Shown: in pieces, positions 8,255-16,212 of the stretch
Numbering within the stretch: the stretch's first letter is position 1
Layout: each line of letters starts with the position of its first letter
From: JBGPEQ01 sp050180895
Lineage (GTDB): Bacteria; Pseudomonadota; Alphaproteobacteria; Dongiales; Dongiaceae
DNA length: 64,000 nt
Assembly: GCA_050180895.1 (NCBI GenBank)
Contig: JBFXDS010000003.1
Span: 186,001-250,000, forward strand
Direction: 5' to 3'
The notes under the pieces: model-generated
The model's input: the letters and a program-made list of their open reading frames with translations, nothing else
Database searches by the model: none
What the model was told of the DNA's origin: nothing
Position numbers and translations under genes: made by a program

Positions 8255-9406
8255 CTACTTCACCACCAGCTCCGTCGAGCGCTGCGACAGCGCCTCGCAG
8301 CCGCGGTCGGTGACCAGGACGGTGTGGCCGTTGGTCATGGCCACGCCGCGCTCGGAGTCGAACAGGATGATGTGGATGAAGAACACCATGCCCGGGGCCG
8401 CCGGCTCCGGGTTGCCGTGGTAGAACATCGGCCAGTCCATCCAGTTCGGCGCGAAGGTGGTGCCGAGGCTGTAGCCGGTGGCGTTCAGCCGATGGGCGCG
8501 GTGGCCGGCCGCGTCGCAGACGCGCGCATAGGCGTCGAACACCTCGCCGATGGGGCGGCCGGGCCTGAGCGCTTCCTTGCAGGCCTCGAGCGCGTCGACG
8601 CTGACCTTGTGCATCTCGCGCTGGCCCGGCAGCGGCGCGCCGATCGGGATCGTGCGCATCAGGCAGGCGTGGTAGTGGCGATAGGCGCCGGCGAACTCCA
8701 GGGTGAGCTGGTCGCGGGCGTCGAGCCGGCGGCGGCCGCTGAAGTAGCGGCAGAGCAGCGCATCCGGGCCGGAGCCGATGATGTATTCGTTGGCGGGGTC
8801 GTCGCCGCCGCCGCGGAAGACGGCGCCCTGCATGGCCGCGATGATGTCGCCCTCGAAGGCGCCGGGCGCGGCGAGGCGATGGGCCTCGTCGAGGGCGAGG
8901 TCGGCCAACTCGGCGGCCCGGCGGACATAGGCGAGCTCGGTCGCGCTCTTGACGACGCGCAGGCGGCTGACGAGGTCGGACGCATCCTCCAACTCGCAGA
9001 ACCCGTCGAGCGCCGCGTTGAGGCGCAGGGCGTTGCGGCCGGTGAGGCCGTAGGCCTCGTACTCGACGCCGAGCCTCCTGCCGGTGCAGCCGAAGCCGCG
9101 GAGGATGTCGCGCAGCTCAATCGCGGGCCGGGCCTCCGGGCCGTCGACCCAGATGCGGATGTCCTCGATGACCGAGGTGTGCTGGGCCTGCAGCAGGTCC
9201 GGCGCGCGCGTCAGCAGCATCAGCCGGCCGTCAGCGCCGAGATAGAGGCACTGGAAGAAGACGTAGCCGAAGGTGTCGTAGCCGGTCAGGTAGTACATGC
9301 TCTCCTGCCGGAACATCAGCAGCCCGTCGAGGCCACGCTGCTGCATCAGCTCGATCGTGCGCTGCCGGCGGTCGGCGAATTCCTCGCGGGTGAAGTGAAG
9401 GGCCAT
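8255..9406 (-). CDS. M24-fold (creatinase/aminopeptidase P-like) hydrolase without metal ligands
   Basis: 383 residues. N-terminal creatinase-like domain (about 5-145) and a pita-bread M24 domain (about 155-375). All five metal ligands of M24 peptidases look replaced: Glu237 and Cys248 for the two Asp (LTLEFAG...HACLMRT), Tyr312 for His (GYSLG), His345 for the first Glu (FFIHIILF) and Gly360 for the second (NGHTVLVT). Creatinase and the ectoine hydrolase DoeA are metal-independent members, so a C-N amide/ureido hydrolase of that kind is more likely than a peptidase. No ectoine or creatine genes are nearby. The start at 9406 (MALHFTREEFADRR) follows GGAGA. Confidence 0.85.
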   Translation of the reverse strand: MALHFTREEFADRRQRTIELMQQRGLDGLLMFRQESMYYLTGYDTFGYVFFQCLYLGADGRLMLLTRAPDLLQAQHTSVIEDIRIWVDGPEARPAIELRDILRGFGCTGRRLGVEYEAYGLTGRNALRLNAALDGFCELEDASDLVSRLRVVKSATELAYVRRAAELADLALDEAHRLAAPGAFEGDIIAAMQGAVFRGGGDDPANEYIIGSGPDALLCRYFSGRRRLDARDQLTLEFAGAYRHYHACLMRTIPIGAPLPGQREMHKVSVDALEACKEALRPGRPIGEVFDAYARVCDAAGHRAHRLNATGYSLGTTFAPNWMDWPMFYHGNPEPAAPGMVFFIHIILFDSERGVAMTNGHTVLVTDRGCEALSQRSTELVVK

Positions 9407-9443
9407 TGGACGTGGTCTCCAGAAGAGCGTCATCGGATGGAGG

Positions 9444-9664
9444 CCCTCACCCTAGCCCTCTCCCACTTTCGTGGAAGAGGGGACTCCATCTGTGTAGCGG
9501 CACTATCGAGTCCCTCTGCTGCGTGCGGGAGCTTTGCAAAATAGAACGGAACAGCTCGATGTTCTTGCCTCGATTCTGATCCGTTCTCTTCCTGATTCCG
9601 GTTCGTCCAATGTGCATGGCAGTTTTGCAAAGCTCCCACGTGCGGGAGAGGGTTAGGGTGAGGG
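9444..9664. repeat. Inverted repeat CCCTCACCCTAGCCCTC...GGGTTAGGGTGAGGG
   Basis: Arms 9444-9464 and 9644-9664 are 21 bp and complementary except for one position. This is a common intergenic repeat type with GAGGGTTAGGGTGAGGG. It fills the gap between the M24-like gene and pgeF and is itself interrupted by a smaller inserted element (9527-9638). Confidence 0.8.
9527..9638. mobile_element. MITE-like insertion, 112 bp, perfect 15-bp terminal inverted repeats
   Basis: GGGAGCTTTGCAAAA at 9527-9541 and its exact complement at 9623-9637 bound about 80 bp of noncoding sequence. CGTGC occurs directly before (9522-9526) and after (9639-9643), which looks like a 5-bp target duplication; removing the element restores a continuous GCGGGAGAGGGTTAGGG repeat. 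The termini resemble the left end of the IS at 63417 (GGAGACCTTTGCAC), suggesting mobilisation by an IS5-type transposase (inference). Confidence 0.72.
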
Positions 9665-9668
9665 TGTG

Positions 9669-10436
9669 TTACTCGGTCAGCGCAATCACGGACAGTCCCC
9701 GCCCGTAATCCGTCTCGCCCGCCAGAGTCGCGCGGCGATAGCTGAAGAACAGGTCGGCCTCGGCGCAGGTGTCATGCGCGGTGCGCTCGACGGCGGCCAG
9801 GCCGAGACGCTCCAGCCGGCTGGCGACGTAGCCCGGCAGGTCGAACATGAAGCGGCCGTCGCGCTGGCTTGGGACGAAGAAGCGCCGGTTCCCCGGATCC
9901 TGCTGCAGGAAGGGCTGCGGGAACTCCGGCCCCACTTCGTAGGAGGCTTGCGCGATGCAGGGGCCGACGGCGGCGCGGATGCGGGCCGGGTCGGCGCCGA
10001 GCCGCGCCATCTGCCGCACCGTCGCCTCGACCACGCCGCCAAGCGCGCCGCGCCAGCCCGCATGGGCGGCGCCGATGACTCCGGCCTCGGGATCGGCGAA
10101 GAGGACGGGCGCGCAGTCGGCGGTGCCGATGCCCAGGGCGATGCCCGGCCGCGTCGTCACCATGGCGTCGACCTTGGGACGGGCGTCGAGCGGCCAGGGT
10201 TCGCTCACCTCGGCCACCTCGGCGCTGTGGATCTGGTAGGCGGTGGCCAGCGCCGCCGGCGGCAGCCCGATCACGGCCAGGGCTCGGCGGCGGTTCTCCA
10301 TCACCTTGTCGCGGTCGTCGCCCGATCCATAGCCGCAGTTGAGCGCGGCATAGATGCCTTCGCTGACGCCGCCGCGGCGCGTGAAGAAGGCGTGGCGGAT
10401 GGGACGGCAGTCCTTGAGGGCGTCGGCCTGGATCAT
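9669..10436 (-). CDS. pgeF: Peptidoglycan editing factor / YfiH-LACC1 family
   Basis: 255 residues, normal for the YfiH/LACC1 (Cu-oxidase_4) family. The zinc ligands are visible: His70 in YQIHS, Cys108 in GTADCAP and His125 in AAHAGWRG. In E. coli PgeF removes L-Ser misincorporated into UDP-MurNAc peptides; family members also act on purine nucleosides. Its ATG overlaps the stop of the upstream methyltransferase gene (ATGA, 10433-10436), so the two are translationally coupled in the lgt-midA-pgeF operon, a common alphaproteobacterial arrangement. Confidence 0.95.
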   Translation of the reverse strand: MIQADALKDCRPIRHAFFTRRGGVSEGIYAALNCGYGSGDDRDKVMENRRRALAVIGLPPAALATAYQIHSAEVAEVSEPWPLDARPKVDAMVTTRPGIALGIGTADCAPVLFADPEAGVIGAAHAGWRGALGGVVEATVRQMARLGADPARIRAAVGPCIAQASYEVGPEFPQPFLQQDPGNRRFFVPSQRDGRFMFDLPGYVASRLERLGLAAVERTAHDTCAEADLFFSYRRATLAGETDYGRGLSVIALTE

Positions 10437-11539
10437 GATCCCTCGACCTCATCGAAGCCGGGCGGCGCGGGCAAGGTTGGCGCGGCGATCGCCAGCGCCT
10501 TGAACAGGGTGCCCATCTGCTCGAGATGGAGCAAGCGCTCCGTCGCGGTCCGGATGTCCTCGGCCTGCCCCGGCGTCGCCCGGCGGGCGAGGGCGGCGGC
10601 GCGCGCGTGGATGCCGAGACGCTCGAGCAGCGTGTTCTGCGCGATCGGTCCATGGACCGATGCGCCGGCCTCGCGGGCGGCGCGGGCGAGCGCGCCGAAA
10701 TCGACATGGGCGGCGAGGTCGGCCGTGCCGGGGTCGGCCAGCACGTCATGCTTGCGGTGCCGCCGCACGGCCTGCAGGCTGTCGCCGAAGCCGCTGCCGT
10801 CGTGGCCATAATCGACGAGGAGCGCTGCGCCGCCGTCGTGGACCACGCGCCGGCCGATGGCGGCGGCCAGCGCGATGCCGGCCGGACAGACCTCCACCAC
10901 CGCGCTGTCGCGCGCGGGGAGCGGCAACGGCGCGGCCAGCGCGAAGGTGGGGCCGGGCGCGCGCAGGGCGAAGACCAAACCATCGCCGTCGTCGTCGAGG
11001 GTCACGACGCGCTCGTGCCAGCGGCCGCCGCGGAAGACGAACTGGTGAATCGGCAGCGCGTCGAACAGCTCATTGGCGAGCAGGAGCAGGGGGCCGGCCG
11101 GCACCTCGTCGAACAGGTCGTGCCAAGTGGGTGAAACTTGCGCCGCCGCCTGCCGCAGGCTCTCCGCCTGGCGCGCGCGCAGGAGGGAGCTGGTCTCGAC
11201 CATGTGCAGGTCGACGGCGTCGTGGAAACCCGCGATGTTGCGCGTGCCGCGCAGCGCGTCGGCCATCAGCGTACCGCGGCCCGGGCCGATCTCGACCAGC
11301 CGCACGGGGTTCGGCCGATCCATGGTGTGCCAGATGGCGGCGCACCACGCGCCGAGCAGCTCGCCGAACATCTGGCTGATCTCCGGCGCCGTGATGAAAT
11401 CGCCGGCGAGGCCGAAGGGGTCGCGCTGCGTGTAGTAGCCGTGCTCCGGATGGCCGAGCGCCGCGGCCATGTACTCCGCCACGGGCAGCGGCCCGGCGAC
11501 GCGGATGCGGCGCGCCAGCTGTTCGCCGAGCGGGGTCAT
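10433..11539 (-). CDS. MidA/NDUFAF7-type SAM-dependent methyltransferase
   Basis: 368 residues. The family signature is clear: an N-terminal MTPLGEQLARRI...GPLPVAEYMAAALGHPEHGYY, the SAM-binding motif VEIGPGRGTLMADAL and LLLANELFDALPIHQF. The mitochondrial orthologue NDUFAF7 dimethylates an arginine of complex I subunit NDUFS2 during assembly; a similar respiratory complex I role in bacteria is plausible but unproven. The start overlaps the lgt stop by ATGA (11536-11539), and its stop overlaps pgeF in the same way, so all three form one operon. Confidence 0.93.
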   Translation of the reverse strand: MTPLGEQLARRIRVAGPLPVAEYMAAALGHPEHGYYTQRDPFGLAGDFITAPEISQMFGELLGAWCAAIWHTMDRPNPVRLVEIGPGRGTLMADALRGTRNIAGFHDAVDLHMVETSSLLRARQAESLRQAAAQVSPTWHDLFDEVPAGPLLLLANELFDALPIHQFVFRGGRWHERVVTLDDDGDGLVFALRAPGPTFALAAPLPLPARDSAVVEVCPAGIALAAAIGRRVVHDGGAALLVDYGHDGSGFGDSLQAVRRHRKHDVLADPGTADLAAHVDFGALARAAREAGASVHGPIAQNTLLERLGIHARAAALARRATPGQAEDIRTATERLLHLEQMGTLFKALAIAAPTLPAPPGFDEVEGS

Positions 11540-12348
11540 TTGGCGATCTGTGGCTCCACGCGGCAGGCACGCCGGATCAGATAGGCGCCGGCGGTGAGCA
11601 TGGGCAGCGACAGCCATTGTCCCATGGTCGTGCCTGCGGCAATGAAGCCGAGGAAGGAATCGGGCTCGCGGAAGAACTCGACGAAGATGCGGGCGAGCGC
11701 GTAGCCGGCCAGAAACACGCCCGTCACCAGCCCATGCCGGCGGCGAATGGATTCCTTGTTCATCAGGACAAAGAGCACGACGAACAGCAGGATTCCTTCG
11801 AGGCCGGCCTCGTAGAGTTGGCTGGGGTGGCGTGGCAGCGCCAGGGGGTCGCCCGGGAATACCATGGCCCAGGGGACGTCGGTCGGGCGACCATAGAGCT
11901 CGGCATTGACGAAATTGGCGAGCCGGCCGAGGAACAAGCCGATCGGGACGGCCGCGGTCACGATGTCGCAGAGCGCCAGCAGCGGAATCTTGCGCCGGCG
12001 GGCGAACAGGACGAGCGCGATGATGACGCCGGCGACTCCGCCGTGGAACGACATGCCGCCGTGCCAGACCTGGAGGATCTCGAGCGGGCGGGCGAGAAAC
12101 TGGCCGGGCTGGTAGAACAAGACATAACCCAGCCGCCCGCCGAGGATCACGCCGATCGTCGCCCAGACGAGGAAGTCGTCGATCTGCAATTTCGTGATCA
12201 GCACCGGCGGCTTCCGGGCGAGCCAGACGCAATAGCGCCAGCCGATCAGGAGTCCGACGATGTAGGCGAGCGCATACCAGCGGATCGCGAACGGGCCGAT
12301 CTCGAAGATGATCGCGCCGATCTCGGGGAAGGGGATGGCGAAGAGCAT
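11536..12348 (-). CDS. lgt: Prolipoprotein diacylglyceryl transferase
   Basis: 270 residues, an inner-membrane protein with about seven membrane segments. Lgt transfers diacylglycerol from phosphatidylglycerol to the lipobox cysteine of prolipoproteins. Visible are HGGMSFHGG and the Lgt signature GRLANFVNAELYGRPT followed by HPSQLYEA. The start at 12348 (MLFAIPFPEIGAIIFEIG) matches the family; the frame is open further upstream without similarity. First gene of the lgt-midA-pgeF operon and divergent from ubiK. Confidence 0.98.
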   Translation of the reverse strand: MLFAIPFPEIGAIIFEIGPFAIRWYALAYIVGLLIGWRYCVWLARKPPVLITKLQIDDFLVWATIGVILGGRLGYVLFYQPGQFLARPLEILQVWHGGMSFHGGVAGVIIALVLFARRRKIPLLALCDIVTAAVPIGLFLGRLANFVNAELYGRPTDVPWAMVFPGDPLALPRHPSQLYEAGLEGILLFVVLFVLMNKESIRRRHGLVTGVFLAGYALARIFVEFFREPDSFLGFIAAGTTMGQWLSLPMLTAGAYLIRRACRVEPQIAK

Positions 12349-12486
12349 GGACGTTGCCCTTATAGAGATCGACCCTCGGCAAGACAAGGCGGGCAGCCCG
12401 CCGGTCGGCAGCAAACGTTGCAGCGGCCGCGGCTGCTGCAGATATAATGTCGTTCATCACGCAGCCGCAGAAGGAGCAGGCCGATC

Positions 12487-12753
12487 ATGCAGACACAAAA
12501 CCCGTTTCTCGACGATCTCGCGCGCATGGCGCAGGGCGTCGTCGGCGGCTTGAGCGGCCTCAAGCAGGAGATCGACGCGCGCCTCAGGGAACAACTCGAG
12601 CGCGTGCTCGGCCGCATGGACCTGGTGAGCCGGGAGGAGTTCGAGGTCGTCAGGGCGATGGCCGCCAAGGCCCGGGACGAGCAGGAGGCGATGGCCGCGC
12701 GCCTGGCGGCCTTGGAAGCCAAGCTGGCAACGCCGCCCGACAGGCCCGCATGA
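12487..12753 (+). CDS. ubiK: Ubiquinone biosynthesis accessory factor UbiK (BMFP/YqiC family)
   Basis: 88 residues. The membrane fusogenic (BMFP) family pattern is clear: NPFLDDLARMAQGVVGGLSGLKQEI, then MDLVSREEFEVVRAMAAKARDEQ and a C-terminal coiled coil (LAARLAALEAKL). UbiK binds the UbiJ scaffold and lipids and helps aerobic ubiquinone synthesis in E. coli. AAGGAG lies 12 bp before the ATG at 12487. It is divergent from lgt, a conserved alphaproteobacterial pairing. Confidence 0.92.
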   Translation: MQTQNPFLDDLARMAQGVVGGLSGLKQEIDARLREQLERVLGRMDLVSREEFEVVRAMAAKARDEQEAMAARLAALEAKLATPPDRPA

Positions 12754-12945
12754 TGCCTAGCCACGAAGTGAGGGCGACTTATCCCCGTCTTTTTTGCAGT
12801 GCGGTCAAATCGGCTATTGCACCCGTATAGCGCTTTTGGCACCCTACTAATGGTGGGTTGAGCGTTTCGGGTGGCCACATATCGGGGTCCGGTGCACCCA
12901 CCCCGGAGGGGAACCTCGGCGGACGGCTGCCTTTGCGGGGACAGT

Positions 12946-13449
12946 ATGGCCCTGGCTTCGACGCATCGCTCGCCGGACGGCTTCAATCCCATCGATATCC
13001 TGGAGGAACTCGTCAGCGCCAACGAATGGCGCTTCGACCGCACCACCGACGCGGAAATGGTCGTCGAGCTGGCCGGTACCTGGTGCGACTACCGCATGTA
13101 CTTCGTCTGGCAGGAAGATCTCGGCGCCATCTACTTCTCCTGCCTGTTCGATGCCCGCATCCCCCAGGCAAAGCGGGCCGCCTCCCACGAACTGCTGGCG
13201 CTGATCAACGAAAAACTGTGGCTCGGCCATTTCGACCTGTGCTCCGAGGAGCTGGTGCCGATGTTCCGCCACACGATCCTCCTGCGCGGCCTCGGCGGCG
13301 TCTCGGTTGAGCAACTGGAGGATGTCGTCGATATTGCCTTCAGCGAGTGCGAGCGCTTCTTCCCCGCCTTCCAGTTCGTGCTGTGGGGCGGCAGGAGTCC
13401 GCAAGAGGCGCTCGCCGCGGCGATGCTGGAGACCATCGGCGAGGCTTAG
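12946..13449 (+). CDS. YbjN domain-containing protein
   Basis: 167 residues, soluble. The YbjN/T3SS-chaperone-like fold is suggested by NPIDILEELVSANEWRFDR, the conserved Trp/Phe pattern, and LLALINEKLWLGHFDLCSEE, which is typical of alphaproteobacterial YbjN proteins. The start at 12946 (MALASTHRS) is preferred over 12871, whose extra residues lack family similarity. It is followed after 6 bp by proC and then ybaK, a conserved gene order. Molecular function is not established; family members are proposed regulators or chaperone-like proteins. Confidence 0.9.
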   Translation: MALASTHRSPDGFNPIDILEELVSANEWRFDRTTDAEMVVELAGTWCDYRMYFVWQEDLGAIYFSCLFDARIPQAKRAASHELLALINEKLWLGHFDLCSEELVPMFRHTILLRGLGGVSVEQLEDVVDIAFSECERFFPAFQFVLWGGRSPQEALAAAMLETIGEA

Positions 13450-13455
13450 ACCATC

Positions 13456-14274
13456 ATGCTCATAGGCGATTCCCTGCTGCTCGTCGGCTGCGGCAAGATG
13501 GGCGGCGCGATGCTGCGCGGCTGGCTGCGGCGCGGCGTCCGTGCGGACGACGTCGTCGTCCTCGAGCCCAGTCAGGCGGCGCTGGCCGATCTTGCGGCCC
13601 AGGGCGTCCGGCTGTTCGCGGATGCCCCCGAGCTGCCGGCCAAGTTATCCCCGTCGGTCGTCGTGCTGGCGGTCAAGCCGCAGATGATGGACGGCGTCGT
13701 GACGGGACTGGCGCGGTTCGTGCGCCCCGAGACGGTGTTCCTGTCGATCGCGGCCGGACGCACGATCGCCTATTTCGAGCAGAAGCTCGGCGCTGCCGCA
13801 GCCATCGTCCGAAGCATGCCGAACACGCCGGCGGCCGTTGGTCGCGGCATCACCGTCGCCTGCGCCAATGGACATGTCAGCGCCGACCAACGGGTCCGCT
13901 GCGACGAACTGCTGGCGGCCATCGGCGAGGTCGCCTGGGTGGAGGACGAAGCGCTGCTCGACGCGGTGACCGCGGTCAGCGGCGGCGGCCCCGCCTATGT
14001 TTTCCTGCTGATCGAGTGTCTGGCGGAGGCCGGGGCCGCCGCGGGCCTGCCGCCGGACCTCGCCATGCGCCTCGCGCGCGCCACGGTCTCCGGCGCCGGC
14101 GAACTGGCGCGCCTGTCGCCGGAGCCGGCGGCGGTGCTGCGCCAGAACGTCACCAGCCCGGGCGGCACGACGCTCGAGGCTTTGAAGATCCTGATGGCGC
14201 CCGACGGGCTGCAGCCGCTGTTCACCAAGGCGATCGCCGCGGCGACGCGCCGCTCGCGCGCGCTGGCGGGTTAG
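13456..14274 (+). CDS. proC: Pyrroline-5-carboxylate reductase
   Basis: 272 residues, usual length. It catalyses the last step of proline synthesis, NAD(P)H reduction of pyrroline-5-carboxylate. The Rossmann motif LLVGCGKMGGAM opens the protein; VRSMPNTPAAVGRGIT and the C-terminal signature VTSPGGTTLEALKILM are typical ProC sequences. Middle gene of the ybjN-proC-ybaK operon. Confidence 0.97.
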   Translation: MLIGDSLLLVGCGKMGGAMLRGWLRRGVRADDVVVLEPSQAALADLAAQGVRLFADAPELPAKLSPSVVVLAVKPQMMDGVVTGLARFVRPETVFLSIAAGRTIAYFEQKLGAAAAIVRSMPNTPAAVGRGITVACANGHVSADQRVRCDELLAAIGEVAWVEDEALLDAVTAVSGGGPAYVFLLIECLAEAGAAAGLPPDLAMRLARATVSGAGELARLSPEPAAVLRQNVTSPGGTTLEALKILMAPDGLQPLFTKAIAAATRRSRALAG

Positions 14275-14283
14275 CCGATCGCC

Positions 14284-14760
14284 ATGGCCGAGATCCGCTC
14301 GAGCGCCGAGCGCGTGCGCCAAGCCCTGATCGCGCTGGGCCATGCGCCGGACATCCGCGAATTCGGCGAGACGACGCGGACGTCGGCCGATGCCGCGGCG
14401 GCGATCGGCTGCACGGTCGGTCAGATCGCGAAGTCGCTGGTCTTCCGGGCGGCCGGCTCAAACCGGGCGGTGCTGATCATCGCCAGCGGCGCCAACCGGG
14501 TGAATGAAAAGCTGGTCGCCGACGCGCTGAGCGAGCGCATCGTCAAGGCCGATGCCGCCTTCGTCCGCGACAAGACCGGCTTCGCCATCGGCGGCGTGGC
14601 CCCGGTCGGCCACACGGAGGCGCCGATCGTCGTCATCGACGCGGACCTGCTCCAGTACGCGGAGATCTGGGCCGCCGCCGGCACGCCCAATGCGGTCTTC
14701 CGGCTGACCCCCGCGGCGCTCGTCGCCATGACCGGCGGGCGCGTGATCGCGGTCAAGTAG
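14284..14760 (+). CDS. YbaK/EbsC-type aminoacyl-tRNA deacylase
   Basis: 158 residues. The YbaK/prolyl-tRNA editing fold is shown by RTSADAAAAIGCTVGQIAKSL (with the conserved Lys), SGANRVNEKLVADAL and GFAIGGVAPVGH. These trans-editing proteins remove wrong amino acids (such as Cys or Ala) from tRNA-Pro and related tRNAs. It begins 10 bp after proC; the proline link may be coincidental or metabolic. The exact specificity within the family cannot be told by eye. Confidence 0.92.
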   Translation: MAEIRSSAERVRQALIALGHAPDIREFGETTRTSADAAAAIGCTVGQIAKSLVFRAAGSNRAVLIIASGANRVNEKLVADALSERIVKADAAFVRDKTGFAIGGVAPVGHTEAPIVVIDADLLQYAEIWAAAGTPNAVFRLTPAALVAMTGGRVIAVK

Positions 14761-14838
14761 CGGCGGCCCTTATCCGGCGCCCCTGTCGACCCTATCTCAA
14801 TCGGAGATAGGCGATGCCGAAGTCAAGGGAGTTGGACG

Positions 14839-15441
14839 ATGGCAAAGAGGGCTCAGGCGAAACCTGCGGATCCGGGCACGCGCGTCGTCGATGCGGCGCT
14901 GCGTCTGGCCGCGGCGCGCGGCTGGTCCGGCCTCGCACTGGCCGACATCGCGGCGGCGGCGGCGATCTCCCTTGCCGATCTCTACGCGCTCTATCCGTCG
15001 AAGGCGGCGATCCTCGAAGCGCTCAGCCGCAACGTCGACCGGCAGGTGCTGGCGGGCCTCGATGCGGAGGCCACGGAAACGCCGCGGGACCGCCTGTTCG
15101 ACGTGCTGATGAGGCGGTTCGACGCGCTGGCTCCCTATCGCGAGGGACTGGCCGCGGTGGCGCGCGATGCCCGGCGCGACCCGACCATCCTGCTGTGCGG
15201 CGCCGGGCAACTGGCGCGATCGATGGCGGCGATGCTGGAGGCGGCAGGGATTTCCTCCGGCGGCTTGACCGGCGCGCTCAGGACGAAGGGCTTGGCGGCG
15301 ATCTACCTGGCGACCCTGCGGGACTGGTTCGGCGACGATACGGCCGACAAGGCGAAGACCATGGCCGCCCTCGACGCCCGGCTGCGGCGGGCCGAGTCAT
15401 GCGTGCGCTGGTTCGACCGCCGGGGCCGAGCGACCGGCTGA
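14839..15441 (+). CDS. TetR-like (or COQ9-like) regulator upstream of the phasin
   Basis: 200 residues. The N-terminal half has a TetR-type helix-turn-helix (about 15-62: TRVVDAALRLAAARGWSGL...ISLADLYALYPSKAAILEAL); the C-terminal half, with ARSMAAMLEAAGISSGGLTGALRTKGLAAIYLATLRDWFGDD, resembles COQ9/TetR-like proteins of alphaproteobacteria. Gene placement just before the phasin may mean a role in PHA metabolism, but the phasin has its own promoter. COQ9, a ubiquinone factor, is the main alternative. Confidence 0.82.
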   Translation: MAKRAQAKPADPGTRVVDAALRLAAARGWSGLALADIAAAAAISLADLYALYPSKAAILEALSRNVDRQVLAGLDAEATETPRDRLFDVLMRRFDALAPYREGLAAVARDARRDPTILLCGAGQLARSMAAMLEAAGISSGGLTGALRTKGLAAIYLATLRDWFGDDTADKAKTMAALDARLRRAESCVRWFDRRGRATG

Positions 15442-15462
15442 TAAAGTTCATTAACCAAATTT

Positions 15463-15538
15463 TTGCTGCACTGCAAAAAACCCTTGACGCTAGTGCAGCA
15501 TGATCCCATATTCGGTTGGTCGTTGTGCAGTGCAGCAA
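15463..15538 (+). promoter_or_regulatory. Phasin promoter with paired TGC-rich operators
   Basis: TTGCTGCACTGCA (15463-15475) and its exact complement TGCAGTGCAGCAA (15526-15538) flank a sigma70-like promoter, TTGACG at 15484-15489 and CATATT at 15507-15512 with 17-bp spacing. PHA-responsive repressor PhaR binds TGC-rich sites of this kind in front of phasin genes. One site sits upstream of the -35 and one downstream of the -10. AGTGCAGCA at 15492-15500 may be a half site. Confidence 0.8.
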
Positions 15539-15581
15539 TTTTCTCGCAGGCGTTCCAGACCCAGATAGGGAGTCTCTCTCC

Positions 15582-16088
15582 ATGGCCAAGGCCAACCCAT
15601 CGTTCCCGTCGTTCGATACCGAAGCGTTCAAGGTTCCCGATTTCTCCAAGTTCTACGGCGATTTCAACAAGGCGGCCGCCGATTTCGGCAAGCTCTTCGT
15701 CAACGGCAAGGCGCCCCTGTTCGATGTCGAGGCGGCGATTGCGTCGCAGCGCAAGAATGTCGAGGCGCTCACCACCGCCAACCGCGTTGCGGTCGAAGGC
15801 GTGCAGGCCGTCCTGCGCCGTCAGGCCGAGCTCGCCCGCGAGGCCATCGAAGAGCTGTCCGCCGCCTCCAAGGAGTTCACCTCCGCCGGCAGCGCCGAGG
15901 ACAAGCTCCTGAAGCAGACGGAGCTGGCCAAGTCGGCGTTCGAGACCGCGCTGGCCAACATCCGCGAGATCGCCGGCCTGGTGCAGAAGACCAGCGACGA
16001 GGCCGTGTCGGTGATCAGCAAGCGCGTCGTCGACAATTTCGACGAAGTGAAGAGCGCGCTGCAGCCCAAGCTCGCCTCGAAGAAGTAA
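15582..16088 (+). CDS. Phasin (PHA granule-associated protein)
   Basis: 168 residues, Ala/Glu/Lys-rich, largely helical. The Phasin_2 pattern is visible: FNKAAADFGKLF, FDVEAAIASQRKNVEALTTANRVAVEGVQAVLRRQAEL and the LA-rich C-terminal half. Phasins coat polyhydroxyalkanoate granules and control their number and size. The ATG at 15582 follows TAGGGAG. Expression is probably repressed by PhaR until granules form, judged by the operators upstream. No PHA synthase gene is in the window. Confidence 0.93.
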   Translation: MAKANPSFPSFDTEAFKVPDFSKFYGDFNKAAADFGKLFVNGKAPLFDVEAAIASQRKNVEALTTANRVAVEGVQAVLRRQAELAREAIEELSAASKEFTSAGSAEDKLLKQTELAKSAFETALANIREIAGLVQKTSDEAVSVISKRVVDNFDEVKSALQPKLASKK

Positions 16089-16122
16089 GCACCGGTCGAC
16101 CTCCCTCGACCGACGTGCCAAA

Positions 16123-16160
16123 GGCCGTCCCGCCGCGAGGCGGGGCGGCCTTTTCCTTTT
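16123..16160 (+). terminator. Rho-independent terminator after the phasin gene
   Basis: Stem GGCCGTCCCGCC (16123-16134), loop GCGA, then GGCGGGGCGGCC (16139-16150) with one G-U pair, followed by TTTTCCTTTT. It lies 34 bp after the phasin stop and is a classic strong terminator. Confidence 0.93.
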
Positions 16161-16212
16161 CCGTCCGCAGCCGCTATAGGTGACGTCCGTCCAGCAAGGG
16201 AAGAGGCGAGAG

